Made by a program: the position numbers and the translations under genes. Below the pieces are notes generated by a model that ran no database searches, was not told where the DNA came from, and saw only the letters and a program-made list of their open reading frames with translations. A stretch of DNA of 64,000 bases from Centrapalus pauciflorus (lineage: Eukaryota > Streptophyta > Magnoliopsida > Asterales > Asteraceae): contig JAANYP010004341.1 in NCBI GenBank assembly GCA_020465985.1, positions 186,001 to 250,000 on the forward strand, read 5' to 3'. This document shows, piece after piece, positions 1 to 12,778 of this stretch. Position 1 is the first letter of the stretch. Each line of letters starts with the position of its first letter.

Positions 1-1299
1 AGTTTCTATACATTGAATACTACTCGAGTTCAAAAGTCAATATTATACAATGAATGGTATTTATGGAAATATTGAATTGGTGGAATTTCCACTCTCTTGT
101 GAAGATTTACCAAAGAACACAAACGACATACATATGCATAGTTGTTCATGATGTTTTTTTACCTTATTTTTGCTTGCAAGTTATCCATTTCACGAATCTT
201 TGATTACTTACTTCCTTAATGTGATAAAATTCGTCAGAAAATGGTGTTGTTGTGGTTATTTATTACATGTATGCCCATTTTACAACACTCATTTAAGGAG
301 TCTTTAAGCCAAATTTCCATTTTTGGCATAGTTCTTGGCCCCTTCATCTACTAAGCAATCAAGTGGACTCTCAAATAGCTCAAAAGTAGTTCTTGGTACT
401 TGCCTGCATTTCTTCTGATTTCATACATGCCATTTTCTTTTTCAATTTTTCGTATTAATAAAACCCTACTAACTTTTTTTTGGAAAATATCAAAAGACAA
501 AGTTACACTCTTTGACTCTTTCATATATAATAATAATAATATGCATGCCAAATCCTCTAGGTGCTGGTTTTGTTTTGTGTTCTGTAAAGGTAAGGATTCA
601 TACATCGAGTCTAGCAACTCCTGCTACCATTCAACCGATGGCTTAATCACAAATATCATCGCATAGGGTTTATATCTTTAGATGGACATGGTAAATAAGA
701 TATATTGTACATAAGAATTAACTAGAAAGACGATAGCCTCATGCATACATATGCATTAAATGTCGTACATATTTGTGTGTCAGTTGAGGCACGATATGTT
801 TACCCGTTCACATGTACATGTATGTGTTTTCTAGTTGAGATCATGACTAAATGGATGAATGAAAAAACACGTATGCATGGATTTATACCTTTTGATGTTT
901 TGCGTATGTGCATTGCTATACGTACATTTCTTTCTTAATTTTCATGAGTCATACATCCCTCTCATATGTTTTTTTTTGTTAATGACGTGAAATCCACTGC
1001 TTAAACTTAATACTTCCACTTACATTAAAATGGGGTTGTACGTGTGATGATGGTGTACGTACGTATAAATTGGCTTTCACACATATATATACGACTATGC
1101 GAGGTAGTTAGAAAAAAATGAAATTAATAGCATGCAAAAGTGATGGAAATGAATTAGGGTAGGGTTGGACAAGTGTTGCTAGTTTACACATTACAACATG
1201 ACATTGTTGAACGAGATTTGAAACTCAAAACAAACCCAAAAAACTTGAATCTAAGCGGAAATATTCCACAAGTTTAGGGTCTGAAGTTAGAGAGAGAGA

Positions 1300-1360
<61 letters not shown>

Positions 1361-3502
1361 TAGGGTTTGAAACGAGAGGAAGAGAGAAGAGTGTAGGTAA
1401 CCTTGATATCTTGTCGAAGGAGCCTTCGCCAGAGGTGGGAGAGGGATGTATCTGGAAAAAAAAGGGGATGTTCAAGTGCTTTAATGATTTTAGATTTCTT
1501 TGAGTTGATGATCTCTGTCTTTCAAAAATTTCAGATTATCCATATATTCGTAAATATGATGGTTTTAAAGAGTGAAGTTTAAGGCGCTTACAAATAATGG
1601 TAAGTTTTATTCAAACATAAGTTGGAAAGACTACATGCAGATAAAATCAGTAATTTAATTTGTCATTATATTATTTTAATACGACAAATGAAGAATTCGT
1701 TTTTTTGGTTGCATTCCAAACCAGAAAACAAAAGTTGAAAAATGAAAAAAGAAGATTCTTTTAATGTTAGGACGAACCTTATCTGTTAAAATTAATTAAT
1801 CAAAGCAACATCCATATGAAGTAAAAGAAATTTGTTTGTTCGATATGATTAATATAAATATAAAAAATATATATAAGTATAAAAAAATAGATATATTGTG
1901 TGGGTTAAAATGGTGTGGGGTTGTGGCATGATGGTTGCTACGCATATAACATACAACTAAGTCCACATGCTTCACATTTTTGGCAAGTAGAATAGCATTC
2001 AAGCTACCACCACTATCTCTATATATGTCTATTTACCATACTACTTTTGTATCAATAATGGACCTCCATTGAAGCTTGATAACAACTTTTCTATCCTATA
2101 TATATTTACTCCACTTGCTTCAACATATTTAAATTTTATCTAAAATACAAAAAAAAACACACACACACACATATAAGGATCAATACAGAACCTAATTTTG
2201 ATGTAAACCTATGAAAACCAATATCGTTCATAGATTATTAATAATCTAATGATCTTGATTAAATAGATCAAGTGTGAAATTACTAAAAAAATGGGTATTA
2301 GTAATTCATTATTTCAGGATAAAAAATGAAAAAAATTGACATTAAGAATTTTTTTTATTTCTTTATATTTAAACAACATTAATATGTTTAATTTTTAGAT
2401 AAAAAACTACATCATAAATAATGAGAATTTTTTACTCTTTAAAATGAGTTCGATCATGATATACTTTTATTTTTTGTAAAAGAAAGTTAGGCAGATGAAT
2501 TTTTATTATATGACATCGAAATTGAAGTAACACTATATATCATATATATTCAATACTTAATATGAAGATTATGTATTCCATATATTTAACACTGCATATA
2601 TATTTAACATTAAATATTTAAAGAACAATACAAATATATTTAACATTAAATATTTAAAAAATGTGAATACTATTGTAATTCATCATTCGAGATTTTATAT
2701 GAATATATAATGTTTATGTTTATATCGATCAGACCGGTGTTGGATTATCTCTTCCGAAAAATTTTTACGTGTTATATTTTTAAAAAAAAAACTACACAAA
2801 CGTAAATTCAGTATGCTACAGGATTCTAATCTTGACTTATTTAAATTAACATTATCGAAGCATATCAATTCTGAATGATCGTAAATAATCGTTGCATCAA
2901 TGTTATTGAATCGATCATATATGACTACGTACTGATAGTAATGTCACTATTAATGTAGTAACGATCACTTGTTTTAATAATTACATATACTAAATAGATT
3001 TATTAGTTGGACCAGTGTACAAACATTTTTGTGGTGCTATATCAACGATTTTTTGTTGCATGGACACTGAATAAAGTGAGACCAACCTTTTTTTTTTTTT
3101 TTTTTAAACTAGTATATTTACTTTGAATACAAATTATATTTGATTACGAAGTTTTTAGTTAACAAATGTTTGATGGAATTTAAAAAAAAAAAATTGGTCC
3201 AATACGATTTGACCGGTAATCCAACCCGAACCAGTTACAACCCTACCCTACCGGTTCGGTTGGGTTTGAGTTTTTCCCTCCCCAAACTGGTTTTTGAGTT
3301 TTGAACTAAATCGGTCCGGTTTTTCAACACAAACCGAAAACCGGTTTTGTACACCTCTAACCACTGGCCATCGGAGAAGATGAGACGGCGGTAAAGAGCG
3401 GCTAGGGTTACAACTTACAAAGGGTTAAATGTGACTGAGAGTCTGAGATAAGTTATTAAGTTTGGAAATGATAAAAATCAACTTAAAAGGCTAAACCTCT
3501 AA
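1..3502. other. Intergenic AT-rich DNA, no gene seen
   Basis: No open reading frame in this stretch shows a recognisable domain, and all are short. It holds a GA microsatellite (about 1290-1358), scattered A/T runs and, near 3,190-3,360, a block rich in CCGGTT/AACCGG words that looks like an old repeat. Nothing else is supported. Confidence 0.7.
1290..1358. repeat. (GA)n microsatellite
   Basis: Nearly uninterrupted AG dinucleotides with one TGTG interruption close to the left end. Its reverse-strand translation gives a spurious Ser-Leu repeat peptide. Confidence 0.95.
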
Positions 3503-3810
3503 GGGTTTATTATGAAAAAAACCAACATGTTTTCACGTTTTTTGCGTTTTCGTCCCTTCATGTTATTTTTCCCCATAAAAAACATCAAGTTATTCTTTTT
3601 TTTATTGGTTTAGTGAAATTTGGACATTAGAACCCGGTTTTTCAAGTTTTTAAAACCCGGTTCACAAATTATAACCGGGGTCTAATGTCCAAAATTTCAC
3701 TAAACCAATAAGAAAAGAATAACTTGAGGTTTTTTATGGAAAAAAATAACATGGAGGGACGAAATCGCAAAAAACGTGAAAACATGTTGGTTTTTTTTCA
3801 TAATAAACCC
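3503..3810. mobile_element. Fold-back MITE, Mutator-like, copy 1
   Basis: A 308-bp element whose two halves are inverted copies of each other, beginning GGGTTTATTATG and ending CATAATAAACCC. It is bounded by a perfect 9-bp direct repeat AACCTCTAA (3494-3502 and 3811-3819). A 9-bp target duplication is the hallmark of Mutator-like (MULE) transposition. Related copies lie at 18,873, 50,073 and 58,482. It codes for nothing. Confidence 0.85.
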
Positions 3811-5226
3811 AACCTCTAAATATGTGAAAGCATATTCAAAATTAGAACTAATTCGAATTTCAGTTCAAATTCGAATTAAAAACAATAATTCGAAATGCGA
3901 TTCGAAAACCAAAAATAAATTTCGAGTTCAAACCAAACCGATTCAAAAACCAAAAACCGAGTTCGAAATTTACAAATCAAATTCGATTCGGTTTTTTTGA
4001 ACCCAACTCAAATATTGAACCCCTACATGTACATACTTATTATTTTGTACAACATGTATACTTATTGATGACGTCTATATTAATTCGTTTTGAATGTGAT
4101 TTAATTTTTAATATTGATTATTGTACCTTTATAAATTCAAAAAACACGTTAAGTATATTCTTTCGGTAGTTCATGACCTGCATCGACACTCAGTACGTCT
4201 CATCCTAGGGTAGTTCAAGGGGTTAATCTTCACATGGAAGAAAAATGCTTTTTTGTTGGTAGCACGTTTGGCAACCCTCAATTTGGTTGTATATAGTACT
4301 CGATACATTCAACATCAACCAAAATTCAAACCAGTCTCATTGTTATGTTTTTTCACCAACTAAAACAAATAATACACTGCTTATCGATATCTATTGAAAA
4401 TATTGCACTATACACGTGAAAACTATTTGTATTTGGAGTTCATCATGTGTCAATAGGCTAGCCAGAAAAAAACATGAGGCCAGCTAGCCGAAAACAAACA
4501 TGATTTTGTGTTAAATTATTATCGCCTTGCACAAACAAACTACATGTTTTATATGTAGTATAATGAAAAGTAACTTAGGGGTTGTTTGTTTACTTCTTTA
4601 ATGGAATCATTAAGTAGTCATTCAAAGGTAAAATAATCTCTTAATGATTCCATTAAGAGGTAAACAAACAATGCCTTAAATAGTTAGACCATATCGTTGT
4701 TTACACATCTATGCATGTGAAACCATAAAACAAGCATATTGTTTTGTCTTTATTAATAGAAATCATAATGGTTTAATGTAATTTTTAAAACATCAAATGT
4801 TATAAAATTAACTAATCAGAAGCTAAAAACATAGTTACATAATAAACGTACTATAAGACACACACACCCACCCCAATAAAATGATTTGTTCTACACCTAG
4901 CTACTTGTGATCCATAAATAAAACACCCCTTCAAGGTTTGATGAATGGGTTTATTTGTTAATATTCGATCAGTTCTTCAATATCAATTTGTAACTTTTTC
5001 CTGAAATTCAGTAGCATATCCACATTAATTAAGCTTTATCTCTATGTGTGTAGGGAATTAGGGATGCAGGGAATTAACCCAATCAAAAAAGGGTAGCCCA
5101 CTCTATGGGCCTCCACCCACCGATCCAATGTGAAGGAGGTAATCGCGCGTGTAACACATGATTAGAAGGCATGTGCATGATTTAAACCCTAAACCTTCTT
5201 TATGGATTTCATTTCCCCAACCATTA
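3811..5226. other. Intergenic, repeats only
   Basis: The start (3,811-4,020) contains many TTCGAA/AATTCGA words of an old repeat. Apart from the small Tourist-like MITE at 4,578, I see no gene. Confidence 0.6.
4578..4675. mobile_element. Tourist-like (PIF/Harbinger) MITE, 98 bp
   Basis: Inverted halves starting GGGGTTGTTTGTTTAC and ending GTAAACAAACAATGCC, flanked by TTA on both sides (4575-4577, 4676-4678). The TTA target duplication is typical of PIF/Harbinger elements. A related copy sits in intron 2 of the third GDSL gene (36,934-37,021). Confidence 0.8.
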
Positions 5227-5677
5227 GAGTGAAGGGAGTACCCGTCTTCCCGAAAACCATCTTTCTGTACACGTCAGCGCCACATCAACTTTTCTCTCTC
5301 CACCTTTCCCCACCTTTCTAACTAGGAAATACTCATCTTTCTTAAACTTTCCATCTTTCTTAATTTTTTTAAAATAAATTCATTTTAACTAAAAAAACAA
5401 ATATTAGAACTAAAATAATTAATTTCATAAATATTTAAAAACTATTATATAAACTAAACATTAAAAATTACCCAATTAAAATAAAAAATTACATAACAAT
5501 AAATAAAAGTTAAAATGACAAATGAACATTAAAAAAATACAAACTAACTGTCTAAATTTGGTATTTATGCAACAATTACGAAACTGTACGAACGAACGAA
5601 TAATTACGAAACTAAAATAAAAAAATACAAACATTTATGAAACTATAATAAGAAACAAAAAATAAAATTAGAAAAGT

Positions 5678-5740
<63 letters not shown>

Positions 5741-5965
5741 GAGACACACACATGTGGTGTGTTCCCTGTTTCTGCAAAAAAAAAAAAAAAAAAAAGAAGG
5801 GGGGAAGAAGAAGGAAGAAGGAAGCTGGCAGTGGGGTGGAGCGGGGAGGGGAAGCCGCGCGGGGCTCCTTTCAGGGCGGGGCCGCTTGACCGGGGTGGTG
5901 TAGCCGCCGGGGATGGTCCGAGGTGGCAAGGCCGCGGGTTGGCGGCTCCAGTACTCCCGTCGCTC
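5227..5965. mobile_element. PIF/Harbinger-like non-autonomous element
   Basis: Imperfect terminal inverted repeats (GAGTGAAGGGAGTAC at the left; GTACTCCCGTCGCTC at the right) and TTA on both flanks (5224-5226, 5966-5968). The interior is a mosaic: AT-rich DNA, a (TA)n run at 5683-5732, an A-run, then an unusually GC-rich 150 bp (about 5,820-5,965). No transposase is encoded, so it would depend on enzymes supplied elsewhere. Confidence 0.65.
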
Positions 5966-7050
5966 TTAGGCTACCATCACTGAAACGATTTAACCCAATT
6001 AGGTGCCAACATTTTCCGGTATTAATTATGTGTTAAGGTCGATCTCATTGGCCGGTTAAAAATTTAATGACTATGGTAAAAAATTATAGTTGTTGATTAC
6101 TAACGTCTAACATATATAGTTTATTATTTTGTATAGCAAAAAAGTTGCAATCAACAGATCGAGGCATAAAGTTATGGGAAGTAATTAAGGTTTTAAAAAA
6201 TATACAAAATGAAATTAAAGAAGATGGTGTATGTGGTTTGGTAAATTAGCCCCGGTGGTAAGCATGGGCAAAGAGGGCTATTGGGGCTTCAAAAAATTAA
6301 ATCTATATGTGTATATATAAAATATATGTCAATGTATCAAGCCCAAATAATGAACAATTTAACATAGCCCAACTAAGTAATGGTCAATTAGCACGTCAAT
6401 TTCATTATTAATTCGGACCCAAATAATGAAAAATTAAATCTATATATGTATATATAAGTAATGATCAATTTGCTTAAAAGAATGGTTGAACAATTTCGTT
6501 ATTAATTCAAGGAATAAATCATATATATGTAGTGATTTGGAATGAAAGGTTTTAATTGTTGTAATGATCTTTTGGATGTTCAAAGAAAGCTACAGTATCA
6601 ATGAATATATAAATTTTTCGAGTACAAAAGGTTTAATTTGTGATTGTTACACAGAGCCTCCTAAATCTATGAGATGACTCTGTTGTAAATGAGAAGAAAT
6701 TGGTGATGATCGAGGAAAACATATATATATGCACGTACATGATGGAAGGGAGGTGAGTTGAGAGTTGAGAGTGATGTATATATGTTCCATGGATGGACGT
6801 ACTTAATTAATTAATTTGAAAAATTATAAAGTAGATATATTCATATATTGTTTTGAAATGGGAATAAGGCATCTTCCATTGTTGCCAAATACAAAGTTTC
6901 ATCGGCCAGCTGCATGCCATGGGAATCAAATCTCTAGATTATCACATGCTTCAATTCAATTCTCTTTTGTCAATTCTCATACCCATCATTTATGTACACA
7001 ATCATTACAGGCTCTTTGGATGTATATATATATTACAATTTCTCATATAT

Positions 7051-7456
7051 ATTATGAGTGAGTACCTAAAAAATGCAGAGAACCATGAGTACCTGTGAAC
7101 ACACGAGTTTCGGATGTGAACATGTACTGAAATTTTTTTTTTTTCATATTAATTTAGATACAAATAATATAAGGCTATTTGTAAAAAATTACATACATTC
7201 ACACTTTCTAGCATCTTAAAAGTCACGTGAACGTAGAAAAATTTATGTGAACATGCTTAGTGTGAACATACGTTCACAACTGTGCAGTTCATGTGAACAC
7301 GCACGTTTCATATAGTTCTAGTGTGTGTTTATGTGTGGTTTTTACAAGTGTTCTTATATTTTTGATTTTAAATCATGATCATGAAAAAAATTTCAAAAAA
7401 ATGGTTTTAAGCGAGGTACCTCATGTACACCGCAAAACTAATGGTACTCATTTGAA

Positions 7457-7458
<2 letters not shown>
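7051..7458. mobile_element. Degenerate TIR element beside microsatellite
   Basis: The left end (GAGTGAGTACC) and right end (GGTACTCATTTGAACC) are inverted relative to one another, and the interior shares ATTCACAC...TTCTAG words with the elements at 9,104 and 56,700. The right end abuts the (TA)n tract. The boundaries are approximate. Confidence 0.4.
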
Positions 7459-7530
<72 letters not shown>

Positions 7531-7585
7531 TGTATGTATGTATGTATGTATGTATGTATGTATGTATGTATGTATGTATGTATAG
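7459..7585. repeat. (TA)n followed by (TATG)n microsatellite
   Basis: About 42 bp of TA repeats pass directly into about 20 copies of TATG. The long Ile-Tyr and Tyr-Val-Cys-Met peptides predicted here on either strand are artefacts of this repeat. Confidence 0.95.
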
Positions 7586-7739
7586 GTTCAACTTGATGCA
7601 CTAAGGACATTTAATGAATACTAGATAATGATGATGACGATAGAATGATATCGCTTGAATGTATGGTCGTTTTTTTCATGCTTTTTGTTAATGGAAAACT
7701 TTGAAAGATGAATCGTGTTTATCCGATTTTTATGAAAGA

Positions 7740-7935
7740 CAAATCCAATGATCGTGTTTGAAGATGAATTGTGTTTGAAGATGAATCCAATAAATCCGAT
7801 GAACATGCATCGTGTTTGAAGATGAATCCGATTAAGATGCATCATATTTGAAGAATAATCCGATAAATCTGATAAATTGCATCGTGTTTGAAGAATAATC
7901 TGACAAATCTGATAAATATGCATCGTGTTTGAAGA
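7740..7935. repeat. Short degenerate tandem repeat
   Basis: The words GTGTTTGAAGATGAAT and AATCCGATAAATC recur about five times at intervals of roughly 20-60 bp. The repeat is imperfect and non-coding. Confidence 0.6.
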
Positions 7936-9103
7936 TATATTACTATTAGTATAAATGTTAATATTGATATGCCTAAAAACTAAATTATCGTTAAAAGATC
8001 GCTATTATTTTAAAATCTAGTAAGAATAAAATAATTTTTTCTTATTTTTATTGTAATTGAAATGGAAGCGTATAATATTAATTACTTTGGGTTATAAAAT
8101 TAATAATATAGATTAGTTAGTGAGTAATAAAATTATATTATCATTAGTATAAATGTTAATATTGATATACCTAAAAACTAAATTATATAAAATTAATCTT
8201 ATTTTCGGTTTTTCATTTACCCGTCAGTCACTAAAAACGAAAGCCTGTAAATTATAGAAAAAATCGATTCAATTAATCTCAAAATCGAAATGATTTATTA
8301 GTTTTTGGTATCGGAATTTTTTGAACTCTCTTATTTCCTAAATCTGGCCCCCACACACAACATGTATGCATATAACCTAGTTTTGTTTTTGATCCTTGTA
8401 GATAGTGAAATTGTTATTAATTTATTATGAAATCAACTAAGGTTTATAAGCATTTAATCATGTAACCATAGTTTTTTAATTCTCAATAGAAAGAAGTGGA
8501 AAATTGTTTTCGGAATGAATTTCGTTTTTATACTTTCATTCTCTTTTTATATTATTTCTTCGTTTTCAATGTTAATTTTTATATTTATTTATGTTATTGA
8601 CAAACTTTCCTTTAGAGTTATTTTTCCTTTAAAATTAAGTCCTCAATGCCAATATTCTTTTTAAATTGGTATGAATTTCATTTTTATTCTTTTGTTTCTT
8701 CGTTTTCAATGTTAATTTTAATATTTATTTATGTTATTGAAAAACTTTCCTTATGATTTTTTTTTGGTAATTTTGTTTTAAGTTCTCAATGCCAATATTC
8801 TTTGCCTTTTCGAAAAGAAGAAAAAAAAACTAGTTGATGCAAAAGTCCAGAATTAGTAAGTTCATTACATACGAAGAATTGAAGTCAAGAAACCAATTAA
8901 AATCTCAAGTTACATCAAGTGATATCTTGATCATTATCAACAGTGAAGTGATTTTTCTTATGATGTTGACCAAAAATTCAAATACAAGCTAACAACAAAA
9001 AGAATTCCAGGAACACATAACCATGTAACTATGTAATATCGCAACAAATTTTACACACACACTTAATACTTATGATCAATTACACACATTCGTTTTAGAT
9101 TTA

Positions 9104-9462
9104 GGTTCAAGTGATTACCACTTATTATGCAGCGCATTAGAATATACAACTCTTAAAAACATTTTTAATTTTTTTAATAAACATGTTTTAATTAACATTT
9201 CATAGATGATATATAAATTTCACATACATTCACACATTCTAAGTGCATGAAATCATGTATCACATAAATGTACGTTCACATGCAAATTTATTTAAGTGTA
9301 CGTTCATATAATTTTTAAGGAGTTAGAAGATGTGAATGTATGTAAAATTTACATATTATCTATATAATGTTAATTAAAATATGTTTATGGAAAAAATTTT
9401 AAAAGTTTTATAAAGGTGGTACATTCTATTGCGCTGCATAATTAGTGATACTCTCTCGAACC
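9104..9462. mobile_element. TIR MITE, GGTTC family
   Basis: The left terminus (GGTTCAAGTGATTACCAC, then TTATTATGCAGCGCA) is mirrored at the right by TGCGCTGCATAATTAGTG ... CTCTCTCGAACC. The inverted match extends for about 45 bp. I find no convincing target duplication. Related to the element at 56,700-57,011. Confidence 0.7.
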
Positions 9463-11470
9463 ATAATTTTTTCTTTTAACATAAAAAAGTTATAGATACA
9501 ATTTAATTTTGATAAATTTATAACTCACTAAAATAGATTCGTTGTCTTCAAAATCAAGCAAATCAACAATTAGTTAAATTATCGAGTCCCACAAGTTTCA
9601 ACCTTTTACATAAGTGTTATTCATAAATTAAAAAAAAATCCACCAAATTTTTCATAATTTATCAATGTGTCTTGATGAATAAATAAAACACCAAATATCA
9701 ATTGTATTGTGTGTTTTTTTTTCTTATGGCATCCAAAAGTAAATAAGATGAGCCATCAATTTAAAATCCATTTTTGTTTGTAATGTATAATTTTATTACA
9801 AATTGAAAAATTGGATTGTTATGCATAATTAATGGGTGGACTATTATTTATTTTATGTAGACATACATTTTTTCACGTACATGAAAAAAAAAAATAGATA
9901 ACTACAATAATGATGGAAAATTTTCTGACTTGTTCCTTCATTGGCTACACGTACGTACCCTTGATTTCCAATGAGCTAGCTTGGGAGTTGGGGTGTTTGG
10001 TATGTAGGAAGTAAATGAAAGGAAACAAAATAAAAATAAATGTATGATTAGTTTTGTGTTTTATTTTTCTTGATTATCTTGTTGATACCATTAAAAATAA
10101 ATAATGTCAAAAATCTTTTTTTTTTTTTAATTTTCCATTATACGGTGAAGAATTGAATAAATAGTTTTGATTGAGGAAAGGGAATGAAAATAACTAATAT
10201 AATTAGTGTTTTTATTTTCAATTTATAGTATGAAATATTATATTTGTTTTCGATCATTTAATTTCTTTCTTTTGCATCCTATCGATCAAACCAATGTTAT
10301 CGAAATCGCGATTTAAACCGTAGGATCGTACGATCGTAGAATCCTATAAGTAGATTTCGATCAGGATCGTTAGTAGGATTGATTTTAGGTAGTATCGTAA
10401 GCAAGATCGTAGGATCGTTAGTAAGATCGTAAGATCGTACGACGATCCGAACCTACATACGGTTTGTTTTCGTAAGCAAGATCGTAGGATCGTTAGTAAG
10501 ATCGTACGACGTGTATTTCAAACTTTTTTCTGACTTGTGAGTGGATGTATGAAAATGACTTTCTTTAGTATTGTCTTTAAAGTTTGAATCCTCTATAAAA
10601 ATGACTAGCAATCTTTTGAATGAAGAATTACTTTCTTTATGAACATGATTTTTTTTGATGGAAATGACTCTCTTTTGTTTATGATACAATACTGTGATAT
10701 ATAATATTTAATTTCGGTAGGATCTTACAACACCTATCTGATCCTACGATCCGGATCTTGCAATGACAAAAACGATCCTAGGTAAGATCTCGATCTTGAC
10801 AAATTTGGATCAAACCCTCTTATATGTTTTTTAATTTGAATACGCAATGAAAAGTGAATGAAATGTATAGGGAGATTTTCAAAGTATAAAAAGTAATTAA
10901 TTATTATACAAATTAAGTTTGAAAATTATTTTATGAACCAAATCATAAACTATTAAATATTATTATAATTTGTCGTTGATTATTTTAAATAAAACAATAA
11001 GGGTCTACTTCCAACTTTATTAGAGATTGATTTTCAAAGAAAGAAAGAAACAAGTTTCTTAATTAGAAGAGATATATAGGAAAGTTCAGCGATTGACTAA
11101 AAAGGACGTCAAAGGCCATTGTAAACCTAATTCAAAAGTTTTCTTATTGACTCGAACTGTTCTCGTGTTATAAGTACTAATGAGGAACGCATTGCTCTAT
11201 ACTATAACTTTTAGTCCAAAATTCATACAGTAAACCTACGAGAGACCATTTTTTATATAAAATTAAGGTCCTTCTCTCTCTCTCTCTCTCTCAACTTTTT
11301 GTTCAACATATAAAACTGAAAATTTGATGGGTGATAGAGGTAGTGAGGTCAATATGTATTTACTTTTTTTTTGCTACAAATCTTGAACATAATATGACTT
11401 CCAAAATCATGAATCAAATATTTGGTATTAAGATATATATATGTGATTAAAGTTAAGAGGGTTTGTTAAT
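9463..11470. other. Intergenic, AG upstream region
   Basis: No coding sequence recognised. It holds the GATCGTA-rich fold-back repeat (about 10,290-10,815) and, at 11,275-11,293, a short CT run in the likely distal promoter of the MADS-box gene. Confidence 0.6.
10290..10815. repeat. GATCGTA-rich fold-back repeat
   Basis: The left part repeats words such as GATCGTAGGATCGTTAGTAA at least three times, and the right part (10,720-10,800) carries the complementary words (GATCCTACGATCC, AAGATCTCGATCTTG). The layout suggests a degenerate inverted-repeat transposon. A fragment with similar words occurs at 63,785-63,890. No target duplication identified. Confidence 0.5.
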
Positions 11471-11931
11471 TTAATGGACAAAAGAGTCGTTGTCTACTTT
11501 ATAAATACTCATCAACCATCCCACCTCCCCATTCCATTTTCTGCATCTTTCCTGTTCAGATTTGTGGGAAACCCTCAAAAAGCAGAGAGAGATCAAAAAG
11601 GTTGAATCTTGATTACTTTCTCTCCTCAATTATACATCTATCCTTTCATCCAAAAATCTCTAGAGAATTGATCGGTTATATTTGTTCTTTTTCTTATTTC
11701 ATGTAAATTTTCTATTAGTTTACTGTATGGTTTGTTTTAAAAAAACCCAATAAAGAAACAGATCATGAAAATCCTTCATGTTCAGGACGTTGTTTGGGCA
11801 AAAATGAGCTAAATTTTCTTGGGCAATATTTTTGGGGTTTTTTTTAAACTGTTCATTTAGTTGTTATAATGAAGTTTGTGCAGTTTATAAAATTGTGTAT
11901 TGCTTTCTGATGAGTTTGAGCTTGATTTCAG
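11471..11931 (+). promoter_or_regulatory. AG core promoter and 5'-UTR intron
   Basis: A TATA box (TATAAATA, 11500-11507) lies about 440 bp upstream of the start codon. A WUS-type core TTAATGG (11471-11477) precedes it. A likely non-coding first exon ends at 11600 (AAAAAG, then GTTGAA), and the next exon begins at 11932 after TTGATTTCAG, giving a 331-bp intron in the leader. A leader intron is usual in AG-lineage genes. The transcription start (near 11,530) is inferred from the TATA position only. Confidence 0.6.
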
Positions 11932-11939
11932 CAGCATCG

Positions 11940-12706
11940 ATGTCGTTTCCGAATGACTCAGGGGAGATGTCTCCACAGAGGAAATTAGGGAGGGGCAAGA
12001 TCGAAATCAAGCGGATCGAAAACACAACGAACCGACAGGTGACCTTTTGCAAGCGCAGGAATGGTTTACTCAAGAAGGCTTATGAGTTGTCTGTTCTTTG
12101 TGATGCCGAGGTTGCACTTATCGTCTTCTCTAGCCGCGGTCGGCTTTACGAGTATGCCAACAACAGGTACAGTTTCTTGGTATCTTATGCCGCTTAATTC
12201 TTCTAATTAATTTTGCATCTATTTTAAGCAAAATCTTGAATACCCACAAGAAATTCCTGTGTCTTCATCACTAAACTTTTTACTAGAAATTTTGTTTAAA
12301 ATGGTTTTATCGAGGTATTTTGGGCTTTTGGTGTGTATAGTACATGAATGAATGTTTGGTATATCTGTGAATGAGTTGTGGTGTAGATTTAAGAACAAGG
12401 ACATAACCATAAGATGTTTGTGAGATTTTTGAGTTTATGTTTTTCTTGCAGAACAAAAAGATTCACTTGTCTTTCTCTTTTTCTGCTTTGTTTCTTTTCC
12501 TCAATGAGCTTATTTTTTGTTTTATAAATTTATTATTATTATTTTCTTCTTTATGATCCAATATTTGTTTCATATTTTGGTACCTACAAGATCTGTTGTT
12601 AAAGCAACCATTGGATATGTTGTAAGCAAATAAGCAAAGATTTAGGAAGTGTATTGCAGAACACTGAGATCAGCTTCCCATCTACCCTTTCCTCCATTGC
12701 CGTTTA

Positions 12707-12778
<72 letters not shown>

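Larger units (their letters stand above)
5966..9103. other. Intergenic DNA with MITE and simple repeats
   Basis: No gene recognised. Contents listed separately are an inverted-repeat element ending at 7458, a TA/TATG microsatellite and a short minisatellite. At 6,290-6,520 there are loose direct repeats around AAATCTATATATGTATATATAA. Confidence 0.6.

Noticed and set aside
5759..5983. GC-rich open frame starting after an A-run
   Set aside because: It spans the GC-rich end of a terminal-inverted-repeat element and the flank; composition alone keeps the frame open. No homology recognised.
7740..7935. Possible CRISPR-like regular repeats
   Set aside because: Spacing is irregular and units diverged; this is a eukaryotic minisatellite.
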